A DNA stretch of 61,663 bases from NCBI GenBank assembly GCA_017510985.1, contig JAFWLR010000012.1, forward strand, positions 1 through 61,663, in the 5' to 3' direction. This stretch comes from Candidatus Saccharimonadota bacterium. Lineage in GTDB: Bacteria > Patescibacteriota > Saccharimonadia > Saccharimonadales > Saccharimonadaceae. Positions 36,251-45,091 of the stretch are shown here, one piece after another. The translations under genes were made by a program, and so were the position numbers. How positions within the stretch are numbered: position 1 is the stretch's first letter; every line of letters begins with the position of its first letter. Below the pieces are notes generated by a model. The model saw only the letters and a list, made by a program, of their open reading frames with translations, was not told the DNA's origin and ran no database searches.

Positions 36251-37743
36251 TTGATTTCTCCCTTTAAGTTAATATCGATTTGTGTTGGACTAGATTGAGT
36301 AATAGCCGCTGGGGCGGGGTGAGGAGGTGCTTCGGTTTGAGGCGAGATAATAGGTTGAGGCTGGGGGGCAGGTTGTGACTGCATAGTTTGAAGTTGAGGC
36401 TGGGGCTGGGGGGCGAGTTGGGATTGAGGTGGCGTTACTGGCTGTGGTCGTACTACTGGTTGGGGCTGCGGTTGTGGTTGCATGGCAGGTTGAGGTTGCG
36501 CCACTGATTGAGGTTGCGCCACTGGTTGAGGCGCTGGCTGCGTTCCTAGACCCATAGCTTGATTACGAACAGCGATCATGCGTTTATCATATTCTTCCTG
36601 CGTGAGGCGAGGTAAAGAAATAAAGAACGTGGAGCCTTCACCAAAGGCAGACTCCGCCCAGACGCGACCGCCCATAGCTTCGGTGCGTTGTTTGACTAGA
36701 TAAAGTCCCAGTCCAGTGCCACCAATAGTGCGAGTATCAGAATTATCTGCACGGTAAAATTTTTGGAAGATATGGCTGATGTCGTCGGAAGAAATGCCGA
36801 TGCCGGTATCAGTAACGTTAATTAGTACGCGGTCGCCGTCACCCCGAACGTTAATATAAACAGAGCCGCCCTCGGGGGTATATTTCAGGGCGTTGTCGAT
36901 TAAATTATCCATGATTTCGCGCATAAAGCTAGAATCGATGGAGCTGTAAGCGACTTGGTCAATTTTGCGACTTTCGCCTAATTTGAGTGGCTCGGAGGAG
37001 CCAAAAGTAAGACGAATTTTGGCAGCCTCGGCGTGGGGAATATAATCACTGACGAGATTTTTGATATAATCGATCATCTCGACTGGCTCGAAATGAGGAC
37101 GGATGCGCCCGTCGTCGAGCTTGGTGACATCAAGCAAATCTTGAAAAAGCTTACCGAGATGCCTAGAGGCGGCTTGCGCGGCAGTGAGATAGCCACGGGC
37201 GCGCTCGTCGATGGCGGCAGTCTGGGGGTTAAGCGCCAGAGACAGATACCCGTCAATGGTAGCTACAGGGGTGCGCATTTCGTGCGAGGCCGTGGATATA
37301 AATTCGGTTTGCTCGCCTTCCTCTTCTAATTCTTTGGTAATATTGCGGAGGGTGATAATGCGGTTTCCCTTGATGCCCTCGACTGGTAAAACCGAGATAG
37401 CTACTGGGATGCGCTTATCAGACTGACCTACAATGAGGCAAGCTTGGTGGGGTTCGAGTGGCTGACCAGATTGCATAGCTTGGACTAGGGGATTTTCGAT
37501 GTCGGAAAGTTCGCGACCTTCTTTGGACTCTAGTTTAACTACTAATCCATAATCTAGGCCTGTGGCCTGACTGGGAGAATTATAGCCCGTCATACTAGCG
37601 GCAGCAGAGTTGATAAATTCGATTACGCCATTCTTGTCAGTTATAATGACGCCGTCATGGATAGCTTTTAAGGCCATTTCAGCCATAGCTGACTGATTAT
37701 TAGTCGGCGCATTGGGGGTAGTATTGCGTTTAAACAAATTCAT
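36247..37743 (-). CDS. Soluble PAS histidine kinase with Pro/Gln-rich tail
   Basis: This 498-residue kinase has no membrane segment. A PAS domain (about 25-135) is followed by HisKA with FISTASHEMRTPVATIDGYL (phospho-His), and an ATPase domain with N-box DNLIDNALKYTPEGG, DTGIGIS and GGTGLGLYLVKQ. From about residue 395 the chain is a low-complexity Pro/Gln tail with QPQP and AQPQ repeats. TAAAAT lies eight bases before ATG on the minus strand. Paired with the regulator at 35759; the intracellular signal is unknown. Confidence 0.94.
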   Translation of the reverse strand: MNLFKRNTTPNAPTNNQSAMAEMALKAIHDGVIITDKNGVIEFINSAAASMTGYNSPSQATGLDYGLVVKLESKEGRELSDIENPLVQAMQSGQPLEPHQACLIVGQSDKRIPVAISVLPVEGIKGNRIITLRNITKELEEEGEQTEFISTASHEMRTPVATIDGYLSLALNPQTAAIDERARGYLTAAQAASRHLGKLFQDLLDVTKLDDGRIRPHFEPVEMIDYIKNLVSDYIPHAEAAKIRLTFGSSEPLKLGESRKIDQVAYSSIDSSFMREIMDNLIDNALKYTPEGGSVYINVRGDGDRVLINVTDTGIGISSDDISHIFQKFYRADNSDTRTIGGTGLGLYLVKQRTEAMGGRVWAESAFGEGSTFFISLPRLTQEEYDKRMIAVRNQAMGLGTQPAPQPVAQPQSVAQPQPAMQPQPQPQPVVRPQPVTPPQSQLAPQPQPQLQTMQSQPAPQPQPIISPQTEAPPHPAPAAITQSSPTQIDINLKGEIK

Positions 37744-37791
37744 CTATATATATTTTAACACAAGCACGAAAAAATGTGGTAAAATTTATAT

Positions 37792-39564
37792 ATGAATAAA
37801 GACGTAATCTATATTGAACCCGAAGATGATATCACGGATATCATTGCTAAAATAGAAAAAGCCAAAGAAAAAATCGTGGCGCTAGTGCCACCCAAGAAGG
37901 CGGGTGTATTCCGAAGCCTAGTGAATATAAAACTAATCGCAAAAGCGGGAGCGACGGCCGAAAAAAGTGTAGTATTAGTAACGGTGGACCCATCTATTAC
38001 TAAGCTCGCGGCGACGACCAAACTGCCGGTGGCCAAGAATTTGCAGTCGGCGCCAGTTGTGCCGACGGCAGAAACTGAGGTAGTAGAAGCCGAGCAGACA
38101 ATTGAAGACGTAAACGAACCGGAGGAAGATAACAAAGAAGCAGAAGAGGTCGAGGCGACTGAGGTAGTAGAAGCAAAAGACGAAGCAGATGATGAGTCGG
38201 AGGAAGACGAGGAGGCTGATGAAGCCCAGCCTAAGAAAAAAGATAAGAAAAAGGACACTAAGTCATCTGGTAATAAAATTCTGAATTGGCTTAAACTACA
38301 TAAAAAGCTGGCAATCGCTGGTGGGGTTTTGCTAGTGGCGTTGATTGGATTTTTAATTTGGGCATTCGGGTTTGCTCCAGCAGTAGATATTATGGTACCG
38401 ATTAGAACGGACTCGAAGAATTTTTCCGAGGGGATTACTTTTACCGACCAACTAACGAATGAAAATGCTAAAGAGGGGAAATTCTATCTAGAGCAAAAGA
38501 AAATGGATATTACACAAGAGGTAGAATTTGAAGCTACAGGCAAGAAAAATCAGGGGAACAAGGCTACGGGCGATGTGGTGATCTACGCCTATTTTGATGC
38601 TAAAGGAACAATCGCAGTCAATGCTGGATCTACTTTTGTGGTGAATAATTTAACATTCGTATCAAATAATGATGCGTCTTTATCTTGGGATGGCAAGCCA
38701 AGTAGTTGCGAAAATTCTAACGACGAAGTTGCTACAGGGCATTTTCAGTGCTTAAAGTCAAGTCGCGTAGAAGTAACGGCGGCGAACGGAGGATCGGAAT
38801 ATAATATCCCGGCTACTCCGTCTGGGTGGAGTACCACAGCCAATATTAGAGTATATTCAGATAAAGCTATGACTGGCGGAACGGATGATATGATCACCGT
38901 GGTTCAACAATCTGATGTAGAAAATGCCAAAAATTCGCTCAATTCTGGTAAAGAAGAGGAAAACAAGAAGAAGTTGTATGACACTATTGGGGATGAATAT
39001 TTGATTATAGAGAGTACTTATGAGCAAAATACCTCCAATGCTACAGCAGACCCAGCAGTGGACCAAGAGGTAAAGGACGGTGTAAAACCCAAATTAACCG
39101 CTACCACTACTTTGACGGTTTATGTGGTGAATAGGGACAAGTTGAAAGAGTTTGTGCGAGAAAAAGCCGATCTTGAGGAGGGGCAAAAAGTTTACGACGT
39201 GAAGGATATTTATATTGAGAACTTTACTAATAATGGCGCCAACAGCACGGCTAAATTGAAGGCACAATACTACATTGGGCCAAAAATTACCGAAACAGAG
39301 TTGGTAGAAAAAATTATGGGCAAGGGTCTAGGATACGCACAGAGAGAGATTCGCGACCTCTACGGGGTGCCTAATGCGACAATTAGCACTTCTTATCCGT
39401 GGGTGATGACGATACCGAGCGATTCAAATAAGGTGACGGTGAAATTTGAAGTGAAAGACCAAGACGGGAACGAGGTGAAAGAACAGATCGATGAGGGCGA
39501 AACTACAGATAAGAATAGCGGCGAAGATAAGGAAACCAAGAAAAACGAAGATCAAAAGAATTAA
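37792..39564 (+). CDS. Membrane protein with acidic cytoplasmic region and baseplate-J-like external domain
   Basis: This 590-residue protein has a short N-terminal domain, a very acidic Glu/Asp segment (about 95-145), a Lys-rich patch, one membrane segment (about 173-195), and a long extracytoplasmic beta-rich part. The segment ATGDVVIYAYFDAKGTIAVNAG and the following VEVTAANGGSEYNIPA resemble baseplate J-like proteins of other CPR bacteria. It ends in an acidic tail. Leaderless: TAAAAT six bases before ATG. It may take part in cell-surface or contact structures; inference only. Confidence 0.75.
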   Translation: MNKDVIYIEPEDDITDIIAKIEKAKEKIVALVPPKKAGVFRSLVNIKLIAKAGATAEKSVVLVTVDPSITKLAATTKLPVAKNLQSAPVVPTAETEVVEAEQTIEDVNEPEEDNKEAEEVEATEVVEAKDEADDESEEDEEADEAQPKKKDKKKDTKSSGNKILNWLKLHKKLAIAGGVLLVALIGFLIWAFGFAPAVDIMVPIRTDSKNFSEGITFTDQLTNENAKEGKFYLEQKKMDITQEVEFEATGKKNQGNKATGDVVIYAYFDAKGTIAVNAGSTFVVNNLTFVSNNDASLSWDGKPSSCENSNDEVATGHFQCLKSSRVEVTAANGGSEYNIPATPSGWSTTANIRVYSDKAMTGGTDDMITVVQQSDVENAKNSLNSGKEEENKKKLYDTIGDEYLIIESTYEQNTSNATADPAVDQEVKDGVKPKLTATTTLTVYVVNRDKLKEFVREKADLEEGQKVYDVKDIYIENFTNNGANSTAKLKAQYYIGPKITETELVEKIMGKGLGYAQREIRDLYGVPNATISTSYPWVMTIPSDSNKVTVKFEVKDQDGNEVKEQIDEGETTDKNSGEDKETKKNEDQKN

Positions 39565-39607
39565 CTGAGCTAATGATGGGTAAGCTGAATAGAAAAGTAG
39601 ATATTTT

Positions 39608-41053
39608 ATGCGTGTAATAGGACTTGACATAGGCGAAAAACGCATTGGCGTGGCCAAGGCGGACTCTAGTACTCGGATTGCGGTACCAATAGGGTTTATC
39701 AATGTAGATGGCTCAGAATGGCAGAGAATCGCCCGAATAGCTAACTTACAGGGGACTAATTTGTTTGTCTTGGGACTACCTCGTAGCAATGAAGGCTCGG
39801 AAACTCAACAGTCTTTATATGTGAGGAATTTTGCTAAAGAGTTAATTCGGCAAATACCAGAGGCGAAAGTGCGGTTCCAGGACGAATCTCTGACATCAGT
39901 AGAAGCGGAAGAGCGGCTAAAGTCACGCAAGCGAAATTATGAGAAAGGGGAGATAGATGCTGAAGCGGCGACGATTATTTTGCAGGATTTTATGGAGGGA
40001 CTTGTTGATATGGGTACTTCAAAGCCGCTTGCCGAGGAAGTATCTACGTCCGTAGAAGGGTCAACAGGTGTAGTAGCTGGTGTGGCAGCAGGGGTAAAAG
40101 CAGCCGCAACTGAAGTAAAAGATAATGCTACTATTATAGCCAAAAAACAATCTGACAAAGTAAAATTAAACACCAAGAAAGCGAAGCATAAGATGAAAAC
40201 GGCAACCAAATGGGTTTCGGGAATAGCAATCATAGTAATTTTAGCGTTAATTGGGGTAGGGGTAGCACTTCTAGTCAAAGAACAGAGACATCAGGAGTAT
40301 TTGGCCTGGGTAGCAGAACAAGAGGCGCAGATGCAGGCAGAGGTGTTTAATTTTACGATTCGGCCAGGGGAAACAATTTATGATATAAAACAGAGCTTAA
40401 TTGAGCTGGGATATTCTGCTACAGAGGTAGATCAGGCTTTTAACGCCAGTTACGATTTTGAGTTTTTGCGGGAAAGGCCACAAGGAGCGACGTTAGAAGG
40501 TTACCTCTATGGAGAAACTTATGAATTTTATGAAGGGACAGCAGTAAAGGATATTTTGACAAAATATCTCAAAAAAATGGGAGAGGTGATTAGTGAGAAT
40601 AGTCTCGAAGCAAGCTATGCAGCACAGGGGTTATCGCTGTATGAGGGGATTACTTTGGCTTCAGTAGTACAAAAAGAGTCTAAAGCTGCCGATATGCCAA
40701 CAGTGGCGCAGGTATTTTTAACAAGATTAGGGTATGGAATGTTACTGGGAAGCGATGTAACGGTGTCTTACGCCCTGGACACAATAGACCCGAATCGGCA
40801 AATTTACGGGGATAATTATTCTGCTTTAGACGTGGATTCATGTTATAATACTAGGCGTTATGCGGGGCTACCATGTGGGCCCATATCCAATCCGGGGCTT
40901 GCGGCTTTGCTGGCGGTAGCTAATCCATCTGATACTTCTTACCTTTATTTCTTGACAGGAGACGATGGTTTGATGTATTATAGTTATACAGAGGATGAGC
41001 ATCTTCGGAACGCATCCCTTTATTGCCAATCCCTCTGTCAAGTTTCATTATGA
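39608..41053 (+). CDS. RuvX (YqgF)-MltG fusion protein
   Basis: This 481-residue chain joins two normally separate enzymes. Residues about 1-138 are a complete RuvX/YqgF RNase-H-fold nuclease for rRNA processing, with GLDIGEKRIGVAKAD, GLPRSNEGS, DESLTSVEAE and DAEAATIILQDF. After a Thr/Val/Lys linker comes a membrane segment (about 203-222) and an extracytoplasmic MltG/YceG endolytic transglycosylase with FNFTIRPGETIYDIK, SVVQKESK carrying the catalytic Glu, and GSDVTVSYAL. ruvX and mltG are close neighbours in Firmicutes, so a fusion by loss of the stop is plausible. It overlaps the next gene by four bases. Confidence 0.92.
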   Translation: MRVIGLDIGEKRIGVAKADSSTRIAVPIGFINVDGSEWQRIARIANLQGTNLFVLGLPRSNEGSETQQSLYVRNFAKELIRQIPEAKVRFQDESLTSVEAEERLKSRKRNYEKGEIDAEAATIILQDFMEGLVDMGTSKPLAEEVSTSVEGSTGVVAGVAAGVKAAATEVKDNATIIAKKQSDKVKLNTKKAKHKMKTATKWVSGIAIIVILALIGVGVALLVKEQRHQEYLAWVAEQEAQMQAEVFNFTIRPGETIYDIKQSLIELGYSATEVDQAFNASYDFEFLRERPQGATLEGYLYGETYEFYEGTAVKDILTKYLKKMGEVISENSLEASYAAQGLSLYEGITLASVVQKESKAADMPTVAQVFLTRLGYGMLLGSDVTVSYALDTIDPNRQIYGDNYSALDVDSCYNTRRYAGLPCGPISNPGLAALLAVANPSDTSYLYFLTGDDGLMYYSYTEDEHLRNASLYCQSLCQVSL

Positions 41054-42147
41054 GTAAGAAAAAACGTAAAATTAATCTAGAGAAGGTTAGGGGGATATTA
41101 CCTTATGTAGCGGTAGGGGTAGTAACATTAGGGGTAGTGGCCTTAGGCTCGGTTGATAAACAAAATGCTGATATTAACCTCAGTCTGGATAATTTTGCGG
41201 CTAATGATTACAATGTGTCGGTGGACCAAATGAGTGAGTTGTATGTAGTGGCAGATTTGTCGGATGCGTTGGGGCTGGCTAGTGCTTCGGATGTGGCATC
41301 TAATTATGTGGTAACAACTACCATGTATGACTCAGGGCAGACAGCTGTGGGTAAACTAGAAAAACCGTCTTTGACTAACGTTGATGTCTCGCGGGGGGTG
41401 ATAGAACATACACTAGAGGAGGGAGAGTCGCTAGATAGTTTGGCAGCTAAATATGGAATTTCAGTTGACCAAATCCGGTGGTCTAACGGGCTAAAAACGA
41501 GTGATGTAGCAGTGGGGACGGTACTGTATTTGCCAAGTACTTCGGGGATTGTCTATACAGTGAAAGCGGGGGATACATTAGAGTCGATTGCCTCTAAATA
41601 TGGCTCTAATACATCCGAAATTATCGCAATGAACGACCTTGAGGTTTCGGGAATTGGTGAAGGGATGCGAATTGTGATTAGAGACGGCTCTTTGCCAGAG
41701 ACAGAAAGGCCAGAATATGTGGCACCGCGCCCGACCTATACTTATACTGCACCGACGACTACTTACACTTACACTTATTTAGGGAGTACTTCAGAGCGGC
41801 AAAATATTGAGGTAGTGGGGTATTTCTATGGTCTAGGTGGTCCATACGGAGCAGGGCAATGTACGCAGTGGGCTTGGTACAAACGGCAAGATTTGCCTAA
41901 TATGCTAGGAAATGCTAATTCTTGGGCTTACACGGCGCCAGCTTATGGATATGTGGTGAATAGGACACCGGCACCAGGGGCGATTTTCCAAACCTCTTCG
42001 GGTTGGGCTGGGCATGTGGGATATGTAGAGGCGGTGAATGGTGATGGTTCGATCGTGGTGACAGAGATGAACTACGGAATCCCATATCGGGTGATTCGGT
42101 CCACTATTCCGGCTTCGGCTGTAGGAAATTTCAACTATATTCACTAG
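41050..42147 (+). CDS. LysM-LysM-CHAP peptidoglycan hydrolase
   Basis: This 365-residue secreted or anchored protein has a membrane segment at about 14-34, two LysM domains (HTLEEGESLDSLAAKYGIS and YTVKAGDTLESIASKYGS), a Pro/Thr/Tyr linker, and a C-terminal CHAP amidase/endopeptidase domain with YGAGQCTQWAWYKR (catalytic Cys) and WAGHVGYVEAV (catalytic His). The start overlaps the RuvX-MltG stop as ATGA, coupling two wall-cleaving enzymes. Confidence 0.92.
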   Translation: MSKKKRKINLEKVRGILPYVAVGVVTLGVVALGSVDKQNADINLSLDNFAANDYNVSVDQMSELYVVADLSDALGLASASDVASNYVVTTTMYDSGQTAVGKLEKPSLTNVDVSRGVIEHTLEEGESLDSLAAKYGISVDQIRWSNGLKTSDVAVGTVLYLPSTSGIVYTVKAGDTLESIASKYGSNTSEIIAMNDLEVSGIGEGMRIVIRDGSLPETERPEYVAPRPTYTYTAPTTTYTYTYLGSTSERQNIEVVGYFYGLGGPYGAGQCTQWAWYKRQDLPNMLGNANSWAYTAPAYGYVVNRTPAPGAIFQTSSGWAGHVGYVEAVNGDGSIVVTEMNYGIPYRVIRSTIPASAVGNFNYIH

Positions 42148-42234
42148 ACGTTTTATACTTAAACAGAAAATACCGTTGTATTTTTTACAATAGTTTAGTT
42201 TTTAAAGAGTGGGGAATTATGGTATAATATAGTT

Positions 42235-43506
42235 ATGTTTGTAGATACGGCGAAAGTGAGTTTGAAAGCAGGGAAGGGCGGTGATGGGGCGGTGTCTTTC
42301 CGGCACGAGATTTATATCCCGAAAGGCGGCCCAGACGGGGGCGACGGTGGGCGAGGCGGGAATATTGTTTTTCGTGCAGATAAGGACACTAACACCCTGA
42401 TTGATTTTCGCTTTACACCGATTTTGACCGCCGAAAATGGTAAAAACGGTGCGGGGCAACGCGCTGCTGGGCGGAGTGGCAAGGATTTAATTGTAGAAGT
42501 GCCGATTGGCACGGTAGTGAAAAAAGATGGCGCTATAATTGCAGATTTGACGCACGATAAACAAGAAGCTATTATCGCCCACGGGGGGGCGGGGGGATTT
42601 GGCAATGCGCATTTTAAATCGAGCACGCGGCAAGCACCAGTGGTGGCTGAAGTAGGCGAACCGGGCGAAGAGTTTGAGGCGGAACTAGAATTAAAATCAA
42701 TGGCGGATGTGGGATTGGTGGGATTACCTAATGCCGGAAAATCTACCTTTTTGTCGGTAGTGTCAAATGCTAAGCCAGAAATTGCGGATTATCCGTTTAC
42801 GACCATTACGCCAAATTTAGGAGTGGCGACAATTGATGGTAAAGATTTATTGATCGCGGATATCCCGGGATTGATTGAAGGCGCTTCTGAGGGGAAAGGG
42901 CTGGGACATGCGTTTTTGCGACACGTAGATAGAACAGCGGTGCTTTTGCATTTAATTGACGTTTATAACAATGATGCGGGGAAGGCTTATGCCACGATTC
43001 GGGGTGAGCTAGAAAAATACTCGGACCTTGCGACTCGCCCAGAAGTGGTGGCGTTAACTAAATGCGAGGGGGTAGATAAGGAAATTATTGAGATGCAGAT
43101 GGCATCGATTTTGGCACAAAATCCGAAAGCGCAGATTTATACGATTTCAAGTGCGGCACATCAAGGTCTAAATGAATTGTTAAGGGCACTAAAAAATGAG
43201 ATTAATAATAAAAAGGAAATTGTTGAAATAACGAAAAAAATAGAAGAGCTACCCACGATTAAATTAAGTAACGATGCACTAAAAGATACTTGGCAAATTG
43301 AGCAGACAGAAGATAAATTTATTGTAACGGGTGAAAAGATTGAGAAATTTGCGCGGCGAACAGATTTGGATAACTATGCGAGTGTCAATCGTCTGCGAGA
43401 TATCATGAAGAAAATGGGGATTCGAGGGGAATTAACTTCGCTAGGTGCCAAACCGGATTCGATGATTTCAATTGCCGGTAAAGAGTTTACTTTGGTTGAA
43501 GAATAG
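42235..43506 (+). CDS. obgE: GTPase Obg/CgtA
   Basis: This 423-residue ribosome-assembly GTPase has the glycine-rich Obg fold (about 1-155, with GPDGGDGGRGGNIVF), then G1 GLPNAGKSTFLSVV, G3 DIPGLIEGASEGKGLG and G4-type ALTKCEG, followed by a C-terminal OCT-type domain. TATAAT (42223-42228) is exactly six bases before ATG (leaderless). Confidence 0.96.
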   Translation: MFVDTAKVSLKAGKGGDGAVSFRHEIYIPKGGPDGGDGGRGGNIVFRADKDTNTLIDFRFTPILTAENGKNGAGQRAAGRSGKDLIVEVPIGTVVKKDGAIIADLTHDKQEAIIAHGGAGGFGNAHFKSSTRQAPVVAEVGEPGEEFEAELELKSMADVGLVGLPNAGKSTFLSVVSNAKPEIADYPFTTITPNLGVATIDGKDLLIADIPGLIEGASEGKGLGHAFLRHVDRTAVLLHLIDVYNNDAGKAYATIRGELEKYSDLATRPEVVALTKCEGVDKEIIEMQMASILAQNPKAQIYTISSAAHQGLNELLRALKNEINNKKEIVEITKKIEELPTIKLSNDALKDTWQIEQTEDKFIVTGEKIEKFARRTDLDNYASVNRLRDIMKKMGIRGELTSLGAKPDSMISIAGKEFTLVEE

Positions 43507-43599
43507 GATTAACCCCCTAAAATTTTATTGTCCGATGAATAGATGGAGTGGTTTTCCACAACAATTTTGTTTTTTGCTAAAAAAATGTAGAAAAAGTGT

Positions 43600-43631
43600 T
43601 GACGGAATGACGTTTATGCTTTATTATAATA
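43600..43631 (+). promoter_or_regulatory. Promoter of small RNA at 43640
   Basis: TTGACG at about 43600 with TATTAT/TATAAT at about 43623-43631 gives a 17-20 base spacer, directly before a stable non-coding stretch that ends in a terminator. Confidence 0.6.
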
Positions 43632-43637
43632 TTAAGC

Positions 43638-43780
43638 TGGTACGCTTCACAGGGGTTCCACTGATTACTTAGTGGAGTGTGGAGACTTACATTAAAAACA
43701 AACAGCGGATTAAAACAAACCAATGTGCCCCAGGGTGGGCGCGTAACAGCGGGGAAAGGCTACTTAAAAGTAGCCTTTTT
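43638..43780 (+). ncRNA. Unidentified small RNA of about 140 nt
   Basis: The stretch lies between a promoter and a strong terminator (AAAGGCTAC-TTAAAA-GTAGCCTTTTT at 43755-43780), and no reading frame of note fits. It has a hairpin CACA-GGGGT-TCCACT with AGTGGA-G-TGTG, an A-rich open region, and CCCC(N19)GGGG. The next gene is on the other strand, so it is a free-standing RNA, not a leader. No SRP, 6S or tmRNA signature is evident. Confidence 0.6.
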
Positions 43781-43823
43781 CGTATTGGATAACATTGTTT
43801 TTTGAATAGTATTTGACAGGGGA

Positions 43824-43850
43824 TAAGCCCGACGCAAAATTGCCGGGCTT
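43824..43850 (-). terminator. Possible terminator of the small gene at 43921
   Basis: AAGCCCG and CGGGCTT form a hairpin 70 bases after the minus-strand stop; the following T-run is weak. Confidence 0.35.
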
Positions 43851-43920
43851 AAAAAATCTAATGTACACTCAATTATATAATGCTGTTTGTCGCAATATTT
43901 GGAAATTTTGGTAGGGGCAT

Positions 43921-44157
43921 TTAGGGTGCCTTAAAATATTCTTCATATTCTTCGGCCTCTTGCAAAAGATCCGGGTCATTGATAAACCTAAACTTATGAC
44001 ATTGGATAACCATATCAGCTAGACAATGGCCTCTGCCCCTTGCTTCGACCAGCTCGGTTCGGCATTTAGTTAATTTTCGCAGGATAACGATGAAGAGGAC
44101 CGATATTACTACTAGAAGAATACTTACCATTATTAGTACCAATTTCACAATATCCAT
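43921..44157 (-). CDS. Small membrane protein
   Basis: This 78-residue protein has an N-terminal membrane segment (about 5-28) followed by a charged helical part ending EEYEEYFKAP. A strong AGGAGG site is seven bases before ATG. No family recognised; of the same SD-led hypothetical type as the genes at 30677 and 47861. Confidence 0.72.
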   Translation of the reverse strand: MDIVKLVLIMVSILLVVISVLFIVILRKLTKCRTELVEARGRGHCLADMVIQCHKFRFINDPDLLQEAEEYEEYFKAP

Positions 44158-44287
44158 TGATTGCCTCCTAATCTGTAAAGTACAATTGGGTTTTATCTGT
44201 ATTTTTATAATATCATATTTACGTGGCTTTTACAAATTATGATAGCCTTGCGTGGGAAAAGTAGATTAAAAATGGTATAATGAAATT

Positions 44288-44932
44288 ATGATTAGATTTA
44301 CTGTGATTACATTATTTCCGGAGGCGGTAGAGCCGTATTTAAGAACGTCTATGATGTGGAAAGCGGTGGATAAAGGGTTGGCAGATTTTGAGCTAGTGAA
44401 TTTGCGGGATTTTGGGCTAGGACCACATAAAAGCGTGGATGATACACCGTATGGGGGTGGGGATGGGATGTTGTTACGGTGTGAGCCGGTGTTTGCGGCG
44501 GTTGAATTCGCCAAGACCAAAGATCCTTTGGCAAAAGTGATCTTACCTACCCCTGTAGGAAAAATTTGGAATCAAGGGATGGCGAAGAGTTTGCCGGAAG
44601 GACATTATATCATTTTATGCCCACATTATGAGGGGTATGATGAGAGAATTATGAGCATTGTGGATTATCCAATTTCGCTAGGTAAGTACGTGCTGACGGG
44701 CGGGGAATTGCCGGCGTTAGTGATTATTGACTCCGTAGTGCGATTGATTCCTGGAGTGCTAGGGGGCGAGAAATCGGCAGAGATTGAATCGTTTTCAGAG
44801 GGGGATAATTTGGAATATCCGCAATACACGAGGCCGGAGAATTTTCGCGGAATGAAGGTGCCAGAGGTACTACTATCTGGCAATCACGGTGAAATTGCCA
44901 AATGGCGGAAAGAGCACAGTGGTAAAATTTAA
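44288..44932 (+). CDS. trmD: tRNA (guanine-37-N1)-methyltransferase TrmD
   Basis: This 214-residue SPOUT methyltransferase makes m1G37. Conserved segments are RFTVITLFPEAVEPYL, PYGGGDGMLLRCEPV, CPHYEGYDERI and the knot LGKYVLTGGELPALV, then YTRPENFRGMKVPEVLLSGNH. Leaderless: TATAAT six bases before ATG. Terminated at 44931-44957. The ribosomal genes rpsP, rimM and rplS usually beside trmD are absent. Confidence 0.96.
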   Translation: MIRFTVITLFPEAVEPYLRTSMMWKAVDKGLADFELVNLRDFGLGPHKSVDDTPYGGGDGMLLRCEPVFAAVEFAKTKDPLAKVILPTPVGKIWNQGMAKSLPEGHYIILCPHYEGYDERIMSIVDYPISLGKYVLTGGELPALVIIDSVVRLIPGVLGGEKSAEIESFSEGDNLEYPQYTRPENFRGMKVPEVLLSGNHGEIAKWRKEHSGKI

Positions 44933-44957
44933 AAGGGCGCCGAGATGGCGCCCTTTT
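44931..44957 (+). terminator. Terminator after trmD
   Basis: AAAAGGGCGCC-GAGAT-GGCGCCCTTTT is a perfect hairpin overlapping the trmD stop region. Confidence 0.9.
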
Positions 44958-45091
44958 GGTGGTATGGTTACTGGGATGCGTTTATTGTGGCTCGCCGTTT
45001 GCTATCATTCGGAAAGCTTTGTAGGGGGGGTGCGGATTGCACGATTATGTCAAATGTAGAAAGGCTGGCTATAGTGTAGTATAATCAAGAT

